Positions 18,100-27,036 are shown, counted from the stretch's first letter. The stretch is 64,000 nucleotides of DNA from Undibacterium paludis (GCF_022568815.1 NZ_JAKZHX010000001.1:558001-622000), one strand, 5' to 3'. Notes: generated from the letters alone by a model not told the origin. A program made the numbers and translations.

Positions 18100-19620
18100 C
18101 TAAACGCCCACCACCTTCAAATACCGCCTGAGCGCCTCGCTGGGCGTTTTCAAGGTGGCGGCACATGCTTCTACATCGCCAGCGCTGGCTTCCAGTGTCT
18201 GGCGAATTTCTTCCGCCGGAATCTGTTCGGCACGACGTATCTGTTTGTGGCTGTCCAGCAGCTTGTACATGGATGGTCTTGATATGCCCAGTTCCTGCGC
18301 TGCCCCCTGTATATACCAGTCATTGTTTTCCATCGCACGCACTACATCGTCGTCACTGAGTTCGGCCAGCTTTTTGCGTGGCTGGGCCGGTACCGGCTGT
18401 TTGCTGTCCGTGATCAGGTTGGCTGGTTCCGGTATGACACTCGATGGCTTGTGGCTGGTCTTGACCAGGCTGGACAGGGGCGGTACTTCGCCAAGTTGCA
18501 GCGACAGCAGTGCACGCTTCAAGACATGGGCCAGCTGGCGGATGTTGCCGGGCCAATCGTAATTGGCCATCTCGCTGACCAGTGCAGCAGGCAGCTGTTC
18601 ACCGATGGGGCTGGGAATACTGCTGGTATTGAGCAGATGCAGTAACAGTACACCAATATCTTCACGGCGCTTGCGCAACGGTGGCAAATGAATGACGAAG
18701 CTTTCAAGCCGGCGCAGCAGAGCCTGGTTGAAGCCTTCGCTATACAGGTCCTGGTCCGTGGCGGCGATCAGGCGGGCGCTGGACTTGTGGTCTTGCTGGG
18801 CACCAAGTGGACGGTAATCGCCGGTTTCCAACACACGCAGCAACATGGGCTGTATGCTGGCCGGAGTATTGCCGATTTCATCAAGGAAAAGGCTGGCCCC
18901 TTCGGCTTCGGCAAACAGGCCTTTGCGGGCAGTCTGCGCGCCGGTATACGCTCCCTTGACAGCGCCAAACAGGTCGGCAGCAGCCAATGATTCATTCAGG
19001 GCGGCCATGTTGACTGTCACCAGGCTGGCATCTGCACGCTTGCTGAAACCATGGATGGCACGGGCGGCGATTTCTTTGCCGGTGCCGGTTTCTCCCAGCA
19101 ACAGGACCGGCATGTCGGTACCGGCCACCTGGCGTATCTGGTCACGGGCGACAATGGCGGCGCTGCCGACCCCGATAAAGCCTGGGGCGGGATTGTGCTT
19201 GGGCAAGCAACGCATCCAGTGCAGGCAAAGAATCACGGCACGGCCCAATCCCAGAATAACACCAGCTTCTATCTGTTCACGGCCCAGGGCAATGGTTGAG
19301 CTGATTTCTGTGCCATTCACTTCAACCACCATGCGGCTGGCCGGCGGTGAAATGATGATGCCCTGGTCATGATCCAGACTGATACGTACCGGTTCACGCG
19401 ATATGCCGCCATAGCCCAGCGGCAAACCCTCTTTGGCCGGATGACGAAACAGCGGCAAAAAGCGGCTGACTTCAACCTGCCCATCAGGGTTGCTGACAAT
19501 AAACTGTTCACCTACACGCTGGGTATCCGGGTGCCAGATGATGGTCAGCCCGAGCAGGGCAGCATCATTCTCTGCCAGTTTGGACAAAGGGGAAGTCAGC
19601 GTGTAATCAAGGTCAGTCAT
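18100..19620 (-). CDS. FHA-domain sigma-54-dependent activator
   Basis: A 506-aa enhancer-binding protein without a receiver domain. Residues 25-130 match an FHA domain (YGGISREPVRISLD, then VVEVNG), which binds phosphothreonine. Residues about 155-390 are the sigma-54 AAA+ domain with Walker A GETGTGKE (176-183), the sigma-54 contact loop as GAYTGA, Walker B SLFLDEIGN, and the arginine finger region. The C-terminus has Fis-type HTH features (YIQGAAQELGISRPSMYKLL) and a second HTH-like segment. ATG 19620 is chosen because the frame extended to 19758 would run through the promoter and operator. It probably responds to the nearby Ser/Thr kinase and fires the sigma-54 promoters at 17483 and 19742. 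FHA activators are known in other bacteria; this arrangement is inferred. Confidence 0.88.
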   Translation of the reverse strand: MTDLDYTLTSPLSKLAENDAALLGLTIIWHPDTQRVGEQFIVSNPDGQVEVSRFLPLFRHPAKEGLPLGYGGISREPVRISLDHDQGIIISPPASRMVVEVNGTEISSTIALGREQIEAGVILGLGRAVILCLHWMRCLPKHNPAPGFIGVGSAAIVARDQIRQVAGTDMPVLLLGETGTGKEIAARAIHGFSKRADASLVTVNMAALNESLAAADLFGAVKGAYTGAQTARKGLFAEAEGASLFLDEIGNTPASIQPMLLRVLETGDYRPLGAQQDHKSSARLIAATDQDLYSEGFNQALLRRLESFVIHLPPLRKRREDIGVLLLHLLNTSSIPSPIGEQLPAALVSEMANYDWPGNIRQLAHVLKRALLSLQLGEVPPLSSLVKTSHKPSSVIPEPANLITDSKQPVPAQPRKKLAELSDDDVVRAMENNDWYIQGAAQELGISRPSMYKLLDSHKQIRRAEQIPAEEIRQTLEASAGDVEACAATLKTPSEALRRYLKVVGV

Positions 19621-19663
19621 CGTGTGTAAAGATCTGTAGCGTGTAAGGCAGTTGTAAAGTCTC

Positions 19664-19692
19664 AATGTAAATTTACATGCTTTACATGTCAA
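19664..19692 (-). promoter_or_regulatory. Promoter/operator of FHA regulator with ATGTAAATTTACAT palindrome
   Basis: On the minus strand TTGACA (19692-19687) and TACATT (19669-19664) are spaced by exactly 17 bases. The 14-bp perfect palindrome ATGTAAATTTACAT (19665-19678) covers the -10, and the direct repeat TTTACATG occurs at 19672 and 19681. Further TGTAAA/TGTAAG half-sites lie at 19625, 19642 and 19654. The palindrome centre is also about 96 bases upstream of the divergent sigma-54 start near 19768, so the same site could repress one gene and act as enhancer for the other. Confidence 0.55.
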
Positions 19693-19741
19693 CAAGCATG
19701 ACAGGATACTACTTTTTGCTATTTTCGCTGATAAAAACACA

Positions 19742-19757
19742 TGGCACGCCGTTTGCA
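19742..19757 (+). promoter_or_regulatory. Consensus sigma-54 promoter of the 19813 operon
   Basis: TGGCACGCCGTTTGCA is a perfect match to TGGCACG-N4-TTGCA. Transcription should start near 19768, leaving a 45-base leader that ends with GGAG before ATG 19813. The divergently encoded FHA activator is the obvious regulator. Confidence 0.85.
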
Positions 19758-19812
19758 ATAAAGCTCACATGAGACAGATGTATCAATGTCTGTGAATATG
19801 TGGAGATAAAAA

Positions 19813-20337
19813 ATGCCAACGACAGAAATCTTGCTTGCTGCGGCCAATTTCCTCTTACTGATCGGTATGAGCCGCATGGTCTGGAAAATCAGGGCAGCGC
19901 GCGATATTGCCATGCGTCTGCTGACAGACGATTTGTTTTACTATGAAGCCCGTGGTGAACTGATACAAAAGAACGTGGAAAGCGCCCGCCTGGTCTGGGG
20001 TCGCGTCAGGGTCAGTGCAGTCGCGCAGATCCCGGTGACCATACCACAAAACCCCAAGGCTGCCTGGAATGCCGCCCTGCACACCTCGACCCGCCTTCCC
20101 AAACGTGCACGCACCGTGCGGGAACCTGCTCCAGCCACGCTGGATGTACCACATTCACTGTGGGTCAGCACTTTTGCCTCCGGAGACAGCCCCTGGTCGG
20201 CAACAGTAAAAACCAGCGACGACAAGGATATTGGCAGTCACGCCAGGTCCGACACAACAAAACGCAATACCAGCCCACATCCGTTGAAAACCGGTAGAGA
20301 CATGCTGGAACTGGGTTTCATGTCACGTGCCATGTAG
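19813..20337 (+). CDS. Uncharacterised membrane-anchored protein, first gene of sigma-54 operon
   Basis: A 174-aa protein of no family I recognise. It begins with one hydrophobic segment (TEILLAAANFLLLIGMS) that may anchor it in the inner membrane with a basic, Pro/Ser/Thr-rich soluble tail of about 150 residues (KRARTVREPAPATL, then polar). The tail has several Thr/Ser residues in basic context and could be a kinase substrate, but this is a guess. It has a strong ribosome-binding site (GGAG, seven bases before ATG) and lies 75 bases after a consensus sigma-54 promoter. The 20356 gene follows 18 bases later. Confidence 0.7.
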   Translation: MPTTEILLAAANFLLLIGMSRMVWKIRAARDIAMRLLTDDLFYYEARGELIQKNVESARLVWGRVRVSAVAQIPVTIPQNPKAAWNAALHTSTRLPKRARTVREPAPATLDVPHSLWVSTFASGDSPWSATVKTSDDKDIGSHARSDTTKRNTSPHPLKTGRDMLELGFMSRAM

Positions 20338-20355
20338 ATAAAGAAGGGAAAGCTC

Positions 20356-20745
20356 ATGTTGAACCAGATTTGTGTATCGAAGCAGGCTTATTTCTTTGAC
20401 GGCAAAGTGGGGGCAGGTATGAAAAGCATACAGAAGATCACAACTGCGGACATGTTGATCAAACTCGACCCGGTCACCGACTTTGCCCGCTTCCAGGATT
20501 GCCTGCCACCCTTGCTGCGTCTGCAGGCGAATTTATTTGGTGACCGTACTGCCAGCGAAGCGGAAGAAGTTGTCGCAGCGAACAACTTCAGGGCCTTGTA
20601 CGGTACCGTCCGCTCAGGTTTTGACAGACGGAAAACCGATCGTGACCACAACCTGCCCAGACCAATGCAGGACCATACCGATACCGGCTTTGAAAGAAGA
20701 AGCAACGAGACGGACAGTGAAAACCTCCCTGATGCACGCTTTTGA
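20356..20745 (+). CDS. Uncharacterised soluble protein, second gene of sigma-54 operon
   Basis: A 129-aa protein without signal peptide or membrane segment, preceded by AAGGGAAAG. An N-terminal half with ITTADMLIKLDPVTDFARFQDC and LLRLQANLFGD is followed by a charged, Arg/Asp-rich C-terminal tail that looks disordered (SGFDRRKTDRDHNLP, then TGFERRSNETDSENLPDARF). No family is recognised. Its tail contains the repeated motif GFxRR (SGFDRRKT and TGFERRSN), which might be two short binding or phosphorylation sites. It is co-oriented with the 19813 and 20796 genes and likely co-transcribed. Confidence 0.7.
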   Translation: MLNQICVSKQAYFFDGKVGAGMKSIQKITTADMLIKLDPVTDFARFQDCLPPLLRLQANLFGDRTASEAEEVVAANNFRALYGTVRSGFDRRKTDRDHNLPRPMQDHTDTGFERRSNETDSENLPDARF

Positions 20746-20795
20746 GCAGACTGACCGACTGTAACAACCCACCAAGCTTATCACTGGACAAAAAC

Positions 20796-21824
20796 ATGAT
20801 TTCACAAGAAAAAAATATCCCAGTTCCGTTAACCGGTAGAACTCTTGATCTTGCGAAGGACGCAGAGGGTTTGCAATGGCAAAAAATGGGGGGTATGGCC
20901 GTACATGAGGATGCTGACTGGAACCAGGAAGTCTGCCGCGTGTCCTGCATGACCCTGAAAGAAGCCAAGGCATTTGCTGCTGCCGATGACCGTATCACTT
21001 TTTTCTTTTATGTGAAGCACTATGCAGTCATGTCACGCCATCAAATCTTGCATGCTGGTGATGTGGTGTTTTTTACCGGTGTTCCCATACTGGGGACAGA
21101 ACCGGGTGCTGATACGTATGAAAAACCGGCGGCCAATCAAAGCATATTCAGTATTTCGGCAGCGCCGGACAATAGCTGGGTATCGATACAGGCAAAACTG
21201 AAAGTACCTGACCATGCAGGTGACAAATCTTTATCTTATCTGTGGCCAGGCTTGCAGCCTGGTGGCAGGCACAGTCCCGCTGTGCACGGCGGTTTGCAAC
21301 CGGTACTGAGTTTTTGCGTACCACAGGAAGCGGGCATATCTGATCTGCCCGTCACACCAGAATCAGGCTGGTGGATCAGCGGACAATACCTGCATGCCGA
21401 GCATCGTCAGCAAGCCACCTACACCTGTTACGGCGGGCCACGCATGGAAGTTAGCCCTGGTGATGTTCTCACCAGCAGCATCGTCTACGATGCATCCACC
21501 AAGACCTGGATACAAACCATCCATAATATGGCCAACAAACGCAGTGTCAGCTACCCCATGTCACTCAAGCAGCAGGTGGGGCAAAACCTGGAAAAAAATA
21601 CCCTGCATTTCTTCCTGAAAAACCTGGCCCAACATGCCGGGGCACACCTGGGGCAATGCCTGAGCCTGTTCAATGTGGTCGCCAAAGTGGCGCAGCCGCA
21701 AAGCAATCTTGGTCAGGATTTGCTGGGCTTGCCACATGTTGACTCAGTCAGCCTCAGTGAAGACCAGACTACACTGAGTATAGGTCGCATCATCCTGTAC
21801 AGTCCATCCCTGAACGCTGGCTGA
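20796..21824 (+). CDS. Uncharacterised beta-rich protein, third gene of sigma-54 operon
   Basis: A protein of about 342 aa from ATG 20796; a TTG start at 20742 that overlaps the previous gene is also open. It is cytosolic by sequence, with no signal peptide. Segments such as HQILHAGDVVFFTGVPILG and later VSPGDVLTSSIVYDASTKTW followed by IQTIHN look like beta-sandwich strands; the second resembles GD-and-W patterns of secreted lectin-like/G1-peptidase-type folds. The first resembles HVLNVGDTVLFNFQGTP in the product of 17620. Both genes are predicted to be under sigma-54. Function unknown. The C-terminal 100 residues (LGQCLSLFNVVAKVAQPQ, then LSIGRIILYSPS) show no motif I know. Confidence 0.65.
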   Translation: MISQEKNIPVPLTGRTLDLAKDAEGLQWQKMGGMAVHEDADWNQEVCRVSCMTLKEAKAFAAADDRITFFFYVKHYAVMSRHQILHAGDVVFFTGVPILGTEPGADTYEKPAANQSIFSISAAPDNSWVSIQAKLKVPDHAGDKSLSYLWPGLQPGGRHSPAVHGGLQPVLSFCVPQEAGISDLPVTPESGWWISGQYLHAEHRQQATYTCYGGPRMEVSPGDVLTSSIVYDASTKTWIQTIHNMANKRSVSYPMSLKQQVGQNLEKNTLHFFLKNLAQHAGAHLGQCLSLFNVVAKVAQPQSNLGQDLLGLPHVDSVSLSEDQTTLSIGRIILYSPSLNAG

Positions 21825-21834
21825 CTGGATTGGA

Positions 21835-22863
21835 TTATCTGGTCGCAAAAAAGGTCGTAAATACAGCAATGACCTTGTCGATGTCGGCCGCGGAAATATC
21901 CAGATGCGTGACCATGCGCATATGTGGCGTGACCCTGGCCAGTATGCCGTGCTGCTTCAGGTAGTCAGCCAAATCTGCACAGGCTGTAGCGGGCATGTCT
22001 ACATAAACGATATTGGTTTGCGGTGTCTGCACCTGCAGGGCTGCGATCTGCCGCAAACCGTTCGCCAGCCGCTCGGCATGCTCATGATCTTGCGCCAGGC
22101 GGGCAACATTGTGCTGCAAGGCATACAGGCCGGCGGCCGCCAGACTGCCGGCCTGCCGCATGCCGCCACCAAGCATCTTGCGCCAGCGCAGCGCCTCACT
22201 GATCAACGTCTTGTCACCACAGAGTACAGAACCTACTGGCGCTCCAAGCCCTTTGGACAGACAGACTGAAACACTGTCAAAACCCTGTACAGCCTGTGCT
22301 GGTGTAACACCAAGCTTGATCATGGCATTGCAGATGCGGGCACCGTCAAGATGCGTAGCAAGGCCTTTCTGATGCGCCAGACTGGTTGCTGCCTGGGTAT
22401 AACTGGTACTGAGCACACGGCCGCCTATGGTGTTTTCCAGCGCCAGCAGGCGGCTGCGCGCAAAATGAAAATCACGCGGTTTGATCGCCGCTTCAATGTC
22501 CGCCAGACTGATACTGCCGTCAGCCTGGTTGTTCAGCGGTTGCGGCTGTATGCTGCCAAGTACTGCTGCACCACCACCTTCATATTTATAGGTGTGCGCC
22601 TCCTGACCGACGATGTATTCATCACCACGCCCGCAATGCGCCAGCAGGGCCAGCAAATTGGTCTGGGTGCCGGATGGTGCAAACAGTGCCGCTTCAAAGC
22701 CAAACATGTCTGCTGCATAGGCCTGTAAATGATTGACAGTAGGGTCGTCACCATACACATCGTCACCGACTTCGGCTTCATGCATGGCCATACGCATGGC
22801 GGTACTGGGCCGTGTTACGGTGTCGCTGCGTAAATCTATCCAGCTTGTCTGGTTTTGCGTCAT
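21835..22863 (-). CDS. ltaE: Low-specificity L-threonine aldolase
   Basis: A 342-aa PLP enzyme of fold type I. The N-terminus IDLRSDTVTRPSTAMRMAM and GDDVYGDDPTVNHLQ are signatures of the family. The PLP-binding lysine lies in SVCLSKGLGAPVGSVL, preceded by HLDGARICNA. It cleaves L-threonine or L-allo-threonine to glycine and acetaldehyde. It converges on the 20796 gene with only 10 bases between stop codons. It is a stand-alone gene in the window. Confidence 0.94.
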   Translation of the reverse strand: MTQNQTSWIDLRSDTVTRPSTAMRMAMHEAEVGDDVYGDDPTVNHLQAYAADMFGFEAALFAPSGTQTNLLALLAHCGRGDEYIVGQEAHTYKYEGGGAAVLGSIQPQPLNNQADGSISLADIEAAIKPRDFHFARSRLLALENTIGGRVLSTSYTQAATSLAHQKGLATHLDGARICNAMIKLGVTPAQAVQGFDSVSVCLSKGLGAPVGSVLCGDKTLISEALRWRKMLGGGMRQAGSLAAAGLYALQHNVARLAQDHEHAERLANGLRQIAALQVQTPQTNIVYVDMPATACADLADYLKQHGILARVTPHMRMVTHLDISAADIDKVIAVFTTFFATR

Positions 22864-23067
22864 GCTGTTTCCTTATGGTCTGAAGTTGTCAGATGCTTGC
22901 CGAAATAACTGATGAGATACCGGTCTTCATGCAGCAATTAACGGGCTACAATTTATACCATAATCCTGCCTGAGCTGCGCCGACAGGCATGGTAACAAAA
23001 TCCGCGAGAACCAAGCGTAACAGAAGTCTGTACACGCTCTTGTACCAAACTTTTAGCATGCATTTTT

Positions 23068-23940
23068 TCAGTGCTGATCTTTAATAGCTGACAAATAAAC
23101 TTCTGCGTCTTCCACGGCGAAAGCACCTGATTGTGTTGCAAACTGACGCAGCGAAAAGGCGTGGCCGTGACCATAGATGACCAGAACACGTTCATCCGGC
23201 GAATTCGCCAGCCTGACCAGGTTGGCGAATATCTTCAGGTTGCGGCCATACCAGTTGGCGACCCAGTTGGCGCCGGGGCTGTTGGCAGCATCACCAAGCA
23301 TGGCGAAATCAAAATAACGACGATTGGACAGAGCCAGCCGCTCTGGCGTATTCAGTCGCTGCAACCATTGTGTGACAGTCGTGCCACGCATGTAGTCGGT
23401 ATCGCGCAGGCTGGCATCGGGCTTGCGTATTTCTGCCAGTTGCGCAGCAGCCCCATGCTGTTGTGCCCATTGTGCATAGTCAAAGTCTGCGATGACACCG
23501 GGCGGCATGTCATTCCAATTGATGGCGGTGACAGCAGGCAGATTCAGCATGGCAGCCAGACGCAAGCCCAGTTGATCAATTTCATCGCGCTGCAACTGAT
23601 ATGTACCGGCACGGTACTGGCGATAGCGTTCATCAAGCTCGTCCTGCTTGGCAATCGACCACTCCAGCGCTATCCTGGTTGGCCGGAATTTTGCCAGTGC
23701 CAGCACCAGTGCTTCCACCTGTCGCTGACGCTGCGGTTCCAGTACATCAGGCACCTCCGTGTTGATGACATCGGCTCCGCGATGGGCAAAATGCGGCACC
23801 CCCAGTATCAGCATTTGCGTGCGCTGCTCAGGTTTACGGTCGCGCAGCAATTGTACTTTATCGTCCGCGCACGCCAGATTTGCCATGCCATGTGCAATCA
23901 ATGACATTGCAAAAAAACCAAGGTAAATGAAGATTTTCAA
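23068..23940 (-). CDS. DUF5694 secreted protein
   Basis: A 290-aa protein with a signal peptide (IYLGFFAMSLIAHGMANLACA). The segment LILGVPHFAHRGAD and later RIALEW and VLVIYGHGHAFSLRQF match the DUF5694 family, which has a TraB/ChaN-like arrangement with conserved His in HF and GHGH. The biochemical activity is not established. The 200 bases upstream of the divergent threonine aldolase contain nothing I recognise. It ends near 23068 with a short gap before the ltaE start. Confidence 0.78.
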   Translation of the reverse strand: MKIFIYLGFFAMSLIAHGMANLACADDKVQLLRDRKPEQRTQMLILGVPHFAHRGADVINTEVPDVLEPQRQRQVEALVLALAKFRPTRIALEWSIAKQDELDERYRQYRAGTYQLQRDEIDQLGLRLAAMLNLPAVTAINWNDMPPGVIADFDYAQWAQQHGAAAQLAEIRKPDASLRDTDYMRGTTVTQWLQRLNTPERLALSNRRYFDFAMLGDAANSPGANWVANWYGRNLKIFANLVRLANSPDERVLVIYGHGHAFSLRQFATQSGAFAVEDAEVYLSAIKDQH

Positions 23941-24205
23941 TTCCAGGTCCCTTTATCATCAACACGAATAAGTAGAATAAGACTGGCTGCCTTGTCTGCT
24001 ACATGGACAGCAAAATTGTTTTTTGGTTCACATGATGTATCTGCGCCAGCATGCAGCAGTGCATAGGTGTTATCTGGCAGTCCAGACATCCACTAAAATT
24101 TTTATAACACTTCTTCCCATGACAAATGCCGCGATAGCGGCGCCATAATGACGCCAGAAACAGCTACACTGTTGCTCTTACCCATATTCACCAGATCAAA
24201 CATCC

Positions 24206-24907
24206 ATGCGCGGTACCGATGCAAAAATCGCTGCCAGTCTGTTTTTGCTGCTAGGCCTGTTCAGCCCGGTGGTGTTGTCTGGTCTGGTCGATTTTTCACC
24301 GGGTCTGATCGAGCATGTGCACAAACGTTTTGGGGTGGAAGGGCCTCGTCGCCTGGCCCAGATGCAGCTTGCAGTCAACAGGATAAAAGCGACGGCTGGC
24401 AAGGACTTTGGCAAAAATGTCTTGCGCTCTACCGATGGCCAGTTTGAGATGCCCATCTTGCGACAAGTGAATGACTATTATAATCGCGTACCCTATTTCA
24501 CCGACCAGGAACACTGGGGCGTCAATGACTACTGGGCGACACCGGTGGAATTTGTTGCATCCTGGGGTGGTGATTGCGAAGACTATGCGATCGCCAAATA
24601 CATGACCCTGAAAGACCTGGGCATACCCGCTGAGCGCTTGCGTATCACCTATGTCAGGGCAACCCGCATGGGCGAAACCCACATGGTGCTGGCCTACTAT
24701 CCAACACCAACTGCAGAACCCTGGATACTTGATAACCTGGTCGATGAAATACAGCCAGGCTCAGCCCGCAGTGACCTTGTACCGGTGTACAGCTTCAATG
24801 ACGAAGATTTGTGGCTGGCCAGCGGCAGCACCCGCAAAGGCGGGGCCTCTACCGTACGCCTGTGGAAAGAAATGATCGAAAAGATGGAAAAAGAACGGCG
24901 CATGTAA
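24206..24907 (+). CDS. lapG: LapG-type periplasmic cysteine protease (BTLCP family)
   Basis: A 233-aa bacterial transglutaminase-like cysteine peptidase. A signal sequence or anchor (IAASLFLLLGLFSPVVLSG) precedes the catalytic core: Cys124 in GGDCEDYAIAKY, His159 in GETHMVLAYY and Asp176 in WILDN. Calcium-binding acidic residues surround the Cys. LapG cuts the N-terminal retention region of giant RTX adhesins and so releases cells from biofilm. It is convergent with lapD, 30 bases apart, which supports the assignment. No LapA-like adhesin or its type I exporter lies in this window, so the substrate must be elsewhere. Confidence 0.9.
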   Translation: MRGTDAKIAASLFLLLGLFSPVVLSGLVDFSPGLIEHVHKRFGVEGPRRLAQMQLAVNRIKATAGKDFGKNVLRSTDGQFEMPILRQVNDYYNRVPYFTDQEHWGVNDYWATPVEFVASWGGDCEDYAIAKYMTLKDLGIPAERLRITYVRATRMGETHMVLAYYPTPTAEPWILDNLVDEIQPGSARSDLVPVYSFNDEDLWLASGSTRKGGASTVRLWKEMIEKMEKERRM

Positions 24908-24937
24908 GGCAGTCTGGTTGCCAGCGCCTGAGCTACC

Positions 24938-26893
24938 TTATTCTCCCGACGTGAGTATTTTTTCCGGCGCCCCGAAATAAAACCCCTGCCCGCAATCAAT
25001 CTGGTCAGCCAGCAATAATTGCAGAGTGGTTTCGCTTTCCACATTTTGTGCAATCAATGGAATACCCAGCGATTGAGCAAATTTGACGATGGCGCGCAAG
25101 TGCGCATGACTGCTGTCATTGGTTGCTATTTCCTGTATCAGGCCACCATCGAGCTTGATGTAATCGGGCGGTACTTCGCGTATGAAGTTCAGGGCATGCG
25201 GGTCCAGTCCAAAATGGTCAACACCAAAACGCACGCCGGCCTCACGCAAGGCAGTCACAAACTTCCTGGTAACAGCGTGATCTTTGGCGCAGCCGAATTC
25301 ACTGATCTCGACCGAAAGGCGAGCCGCCAGTTCTGGCGAAAACTTCAGGCGCGCCAGCAACCAGTCACAGAAATCCTGGCTTTCCATCGATTGCAAAGAG
25401 ATATTCACAGCAATATTTTTATAAACGGGCTGCGTTTTCAGGATGCCGTCCATGATCAGGGTAATTACCGCCTGATCAATCTCTGGCATCAATTGATGAC
25501 GCAGCGCCATGGGCAGGAATTTATTGGCAGGCACCAGGTTGCCCTGGATATCAAGCAGTCGGGAAAACACTTCGTGATGCACTAGCTGGCGCAATTGCAG
25601 GCGCATCACAGGCTGAGCAAACAGAACCCAGCGATTCTCTGCCAGAGCATTGCGTATCAGGGTACGCCAGCCATGTGAGCCGGCAATATTGATTTCGCTT
25701 TCTTCCATATGCGTCAGGCTGATTTGCCCTGTACCTGATTGCCGCATGGTTTCTATGGCCAGATCGGCACAGGCAAGAATATCTGCGCGCGTATGCGCTG
25801 GTCCGAACACCACGGCGCCGACTGCGACACGTACCTGTCGCGAGGCGCGCAGCAAGACCTGGTTCAGGCGGTATTGCAGGGAGTCGATCAACAGCCCCAT
25901 GGCTTTTTCATCAATGTCTATGCAGACTGCCGCAATCGAACTACCACCTATACGGCCAAGTATGTTGGTGTATTTGCTGGCAACTTCACGCACCACCGTC
26001 GCCACATCGGCCAGTAATGCATCGCCCTGCTGATAGCCATACTGATTGTTGTAATCCTTGAGTCCGTCAAATTCCAGAACGAAGATAACGGCAGTGTCAA
26101 ACAAACCGTCTTCTGCCAGCAGGTGATTGAAACGCAGATCAAAGCCATGACGATTTTCCAGGCCGCTGACTTTGTCGCTGAAAGCTTCGCGCCTGAAGTT
26201 TTCAGCCCTGCCTATCTCTTCGTCCAGCAGGCTGGATATACGGTCTGACATATGGTTCATGGCCACCACCACACGCTTGAGTTCACGCGTTTGCGGCAGC
26301 ACGTCTATACGCTGGAAGCGCTTGCCCTGTATCGCGATGGCAACCTCTTCTATCTTTTCCAGCGGGCTCAGGACGATTCTGAGCAGGAAAACTGTCAACC
26401 CCCAAATCACCAGGTAGATGACCAGCATCCACATGGCCATGTCTTTCATGGAACGCCACAGGTATTCATAGGCATAGGCAGGATGACTGATAACGATGAC
26501 CTTGCCGAGCTGACGCCAGCCTGAAGAGATAAAGGCTTCACCTGGCGGCGTCTGTAAATCAATCATGACGGGTAACCAGGACGGTACTTTTTCCCTGTTA
26601 TTGCTTAACTCTTTGCTGATGACAACCTTGCCGGCCGGATCAAGTACGACTATCTTCTTGTAATAGCCGCGGTCAAACAGGGTGGATATCTGGATGTTGG
26701 CCAGAGTCTGGTCGTTTTTTACCAGGGCCTCTTCCAGCGGGCGGGACAAGGCAGTCGCGGCGTCCTGCGCATGCGAAGCCAGCTGCTGTTGCAGATAGTC
26801 CCTGGTGGTCAGCACCGACAGCATCTGCAAACCAATGAAAACTGCGAAAAAGATAATGGATATAGCGAGCAGTAATTGGCGTCTCAGCGTCAT
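24938..26893 (-). CDS. lapD: LapD-type c-di-GMP receptor (degenerate GGDEF-EAL)
   Basis: An inner-membrane receptor of 651 aa, close to the length of Pseudomonas LapD. A first helix (LLLAISIIFFAVFIGLQ), a LapD_MoxY_N periplasmic domain, a second helix (MWMLVIYLVIWGLTVFLL) and HAMP are followed by a GGDEF domain with degenerate active site (RIGGSSIAAV) and an EAL domain whose signature is replaced (HHEVFSRLLD). It should therefore bind c-di-GMP without turnover and sequester LapG when bound. ATG 26893 is used, since the longer frame to 27064 has no matching domain and includes the intergenic region. It is convergent with lapG. Confidence 0.9.
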   Translation of the reverse strand: MTLRRQLLLAISIIFFAVFIGLQMLSVLTTRDYLQQQLASHAQDAATALSRPLEEALVKNDQTLANIQISTLFDRGYYKKIVVLDPAGKVVISKELSNNREKVPSWLPVMIDLQTPPGEAFISSGWRQLGKVIVISHPAYAYEYLWRSMKDMAMWMLVIYLVIWGLTVFLLRIVLSPLEKIEEVAIAIQGKRFQRIDVLPQTRELKRVVVAMNHMSDRISSLLDEEIGRAENFRREAFSDKVSGLENRHGFDLRFNHLLAEDGLFDTAVIFVLEFDGLKDYNNQYGYQQGDALLADVATVVREVASKYTNILGRIGGSSIAAVCIDIDEKAMGLLIDSLQYRLNQVLLRASRQVRVAVGAVVFGPAHTRADILACADLAIETMRQSGTGQISLTHMEESEINIAGSHGWRTLIRNALAENRWVLFAQPVMRLQLRQLVHHEVFSRLLDIQGNLVPANKFLPMALRHQLMPEIDQAVITLIMDGILKTQPVYKNIAVNISLQSMESQDFCDWLLARLKFSPELAARLSVEISEFGCAKDHAVTRKFVTALREAGVRFGVDHFGLDPHALNFIREVPPDYIKLDGGLIQEIATNDSSHAHLRAIVKFAQSLGIPLIAQNVESETTLQLLLADQIDCGQGFYFGAPEKILTSGE

Positions 26894-27024
26894 ATGGTCT
26901 CTTTTTGTGTTGTCATTCGCGATTTTCTTCCTGAGATTGTATGCGACGTGCAGTCCAATGGCGACTTTAACAAGAAAATAGCATTTCCAGCATAATTCTT
27001 CTGTTTTTTCTGTTTTATTTGCAG

Positions 27025-27036
27025 TTTTACGTAAAA
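27025..27036. promoter_or_regulatory. 12-bp palindrome between lapD and DUF2288 gene
   Basis: TTTTACGTAAAA is perfectly self-complementary and lies in the 207-base divergent intergenic region. It could be an operator for either gene; no regulator is suggested by the sequence. Confidence 0.25.
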
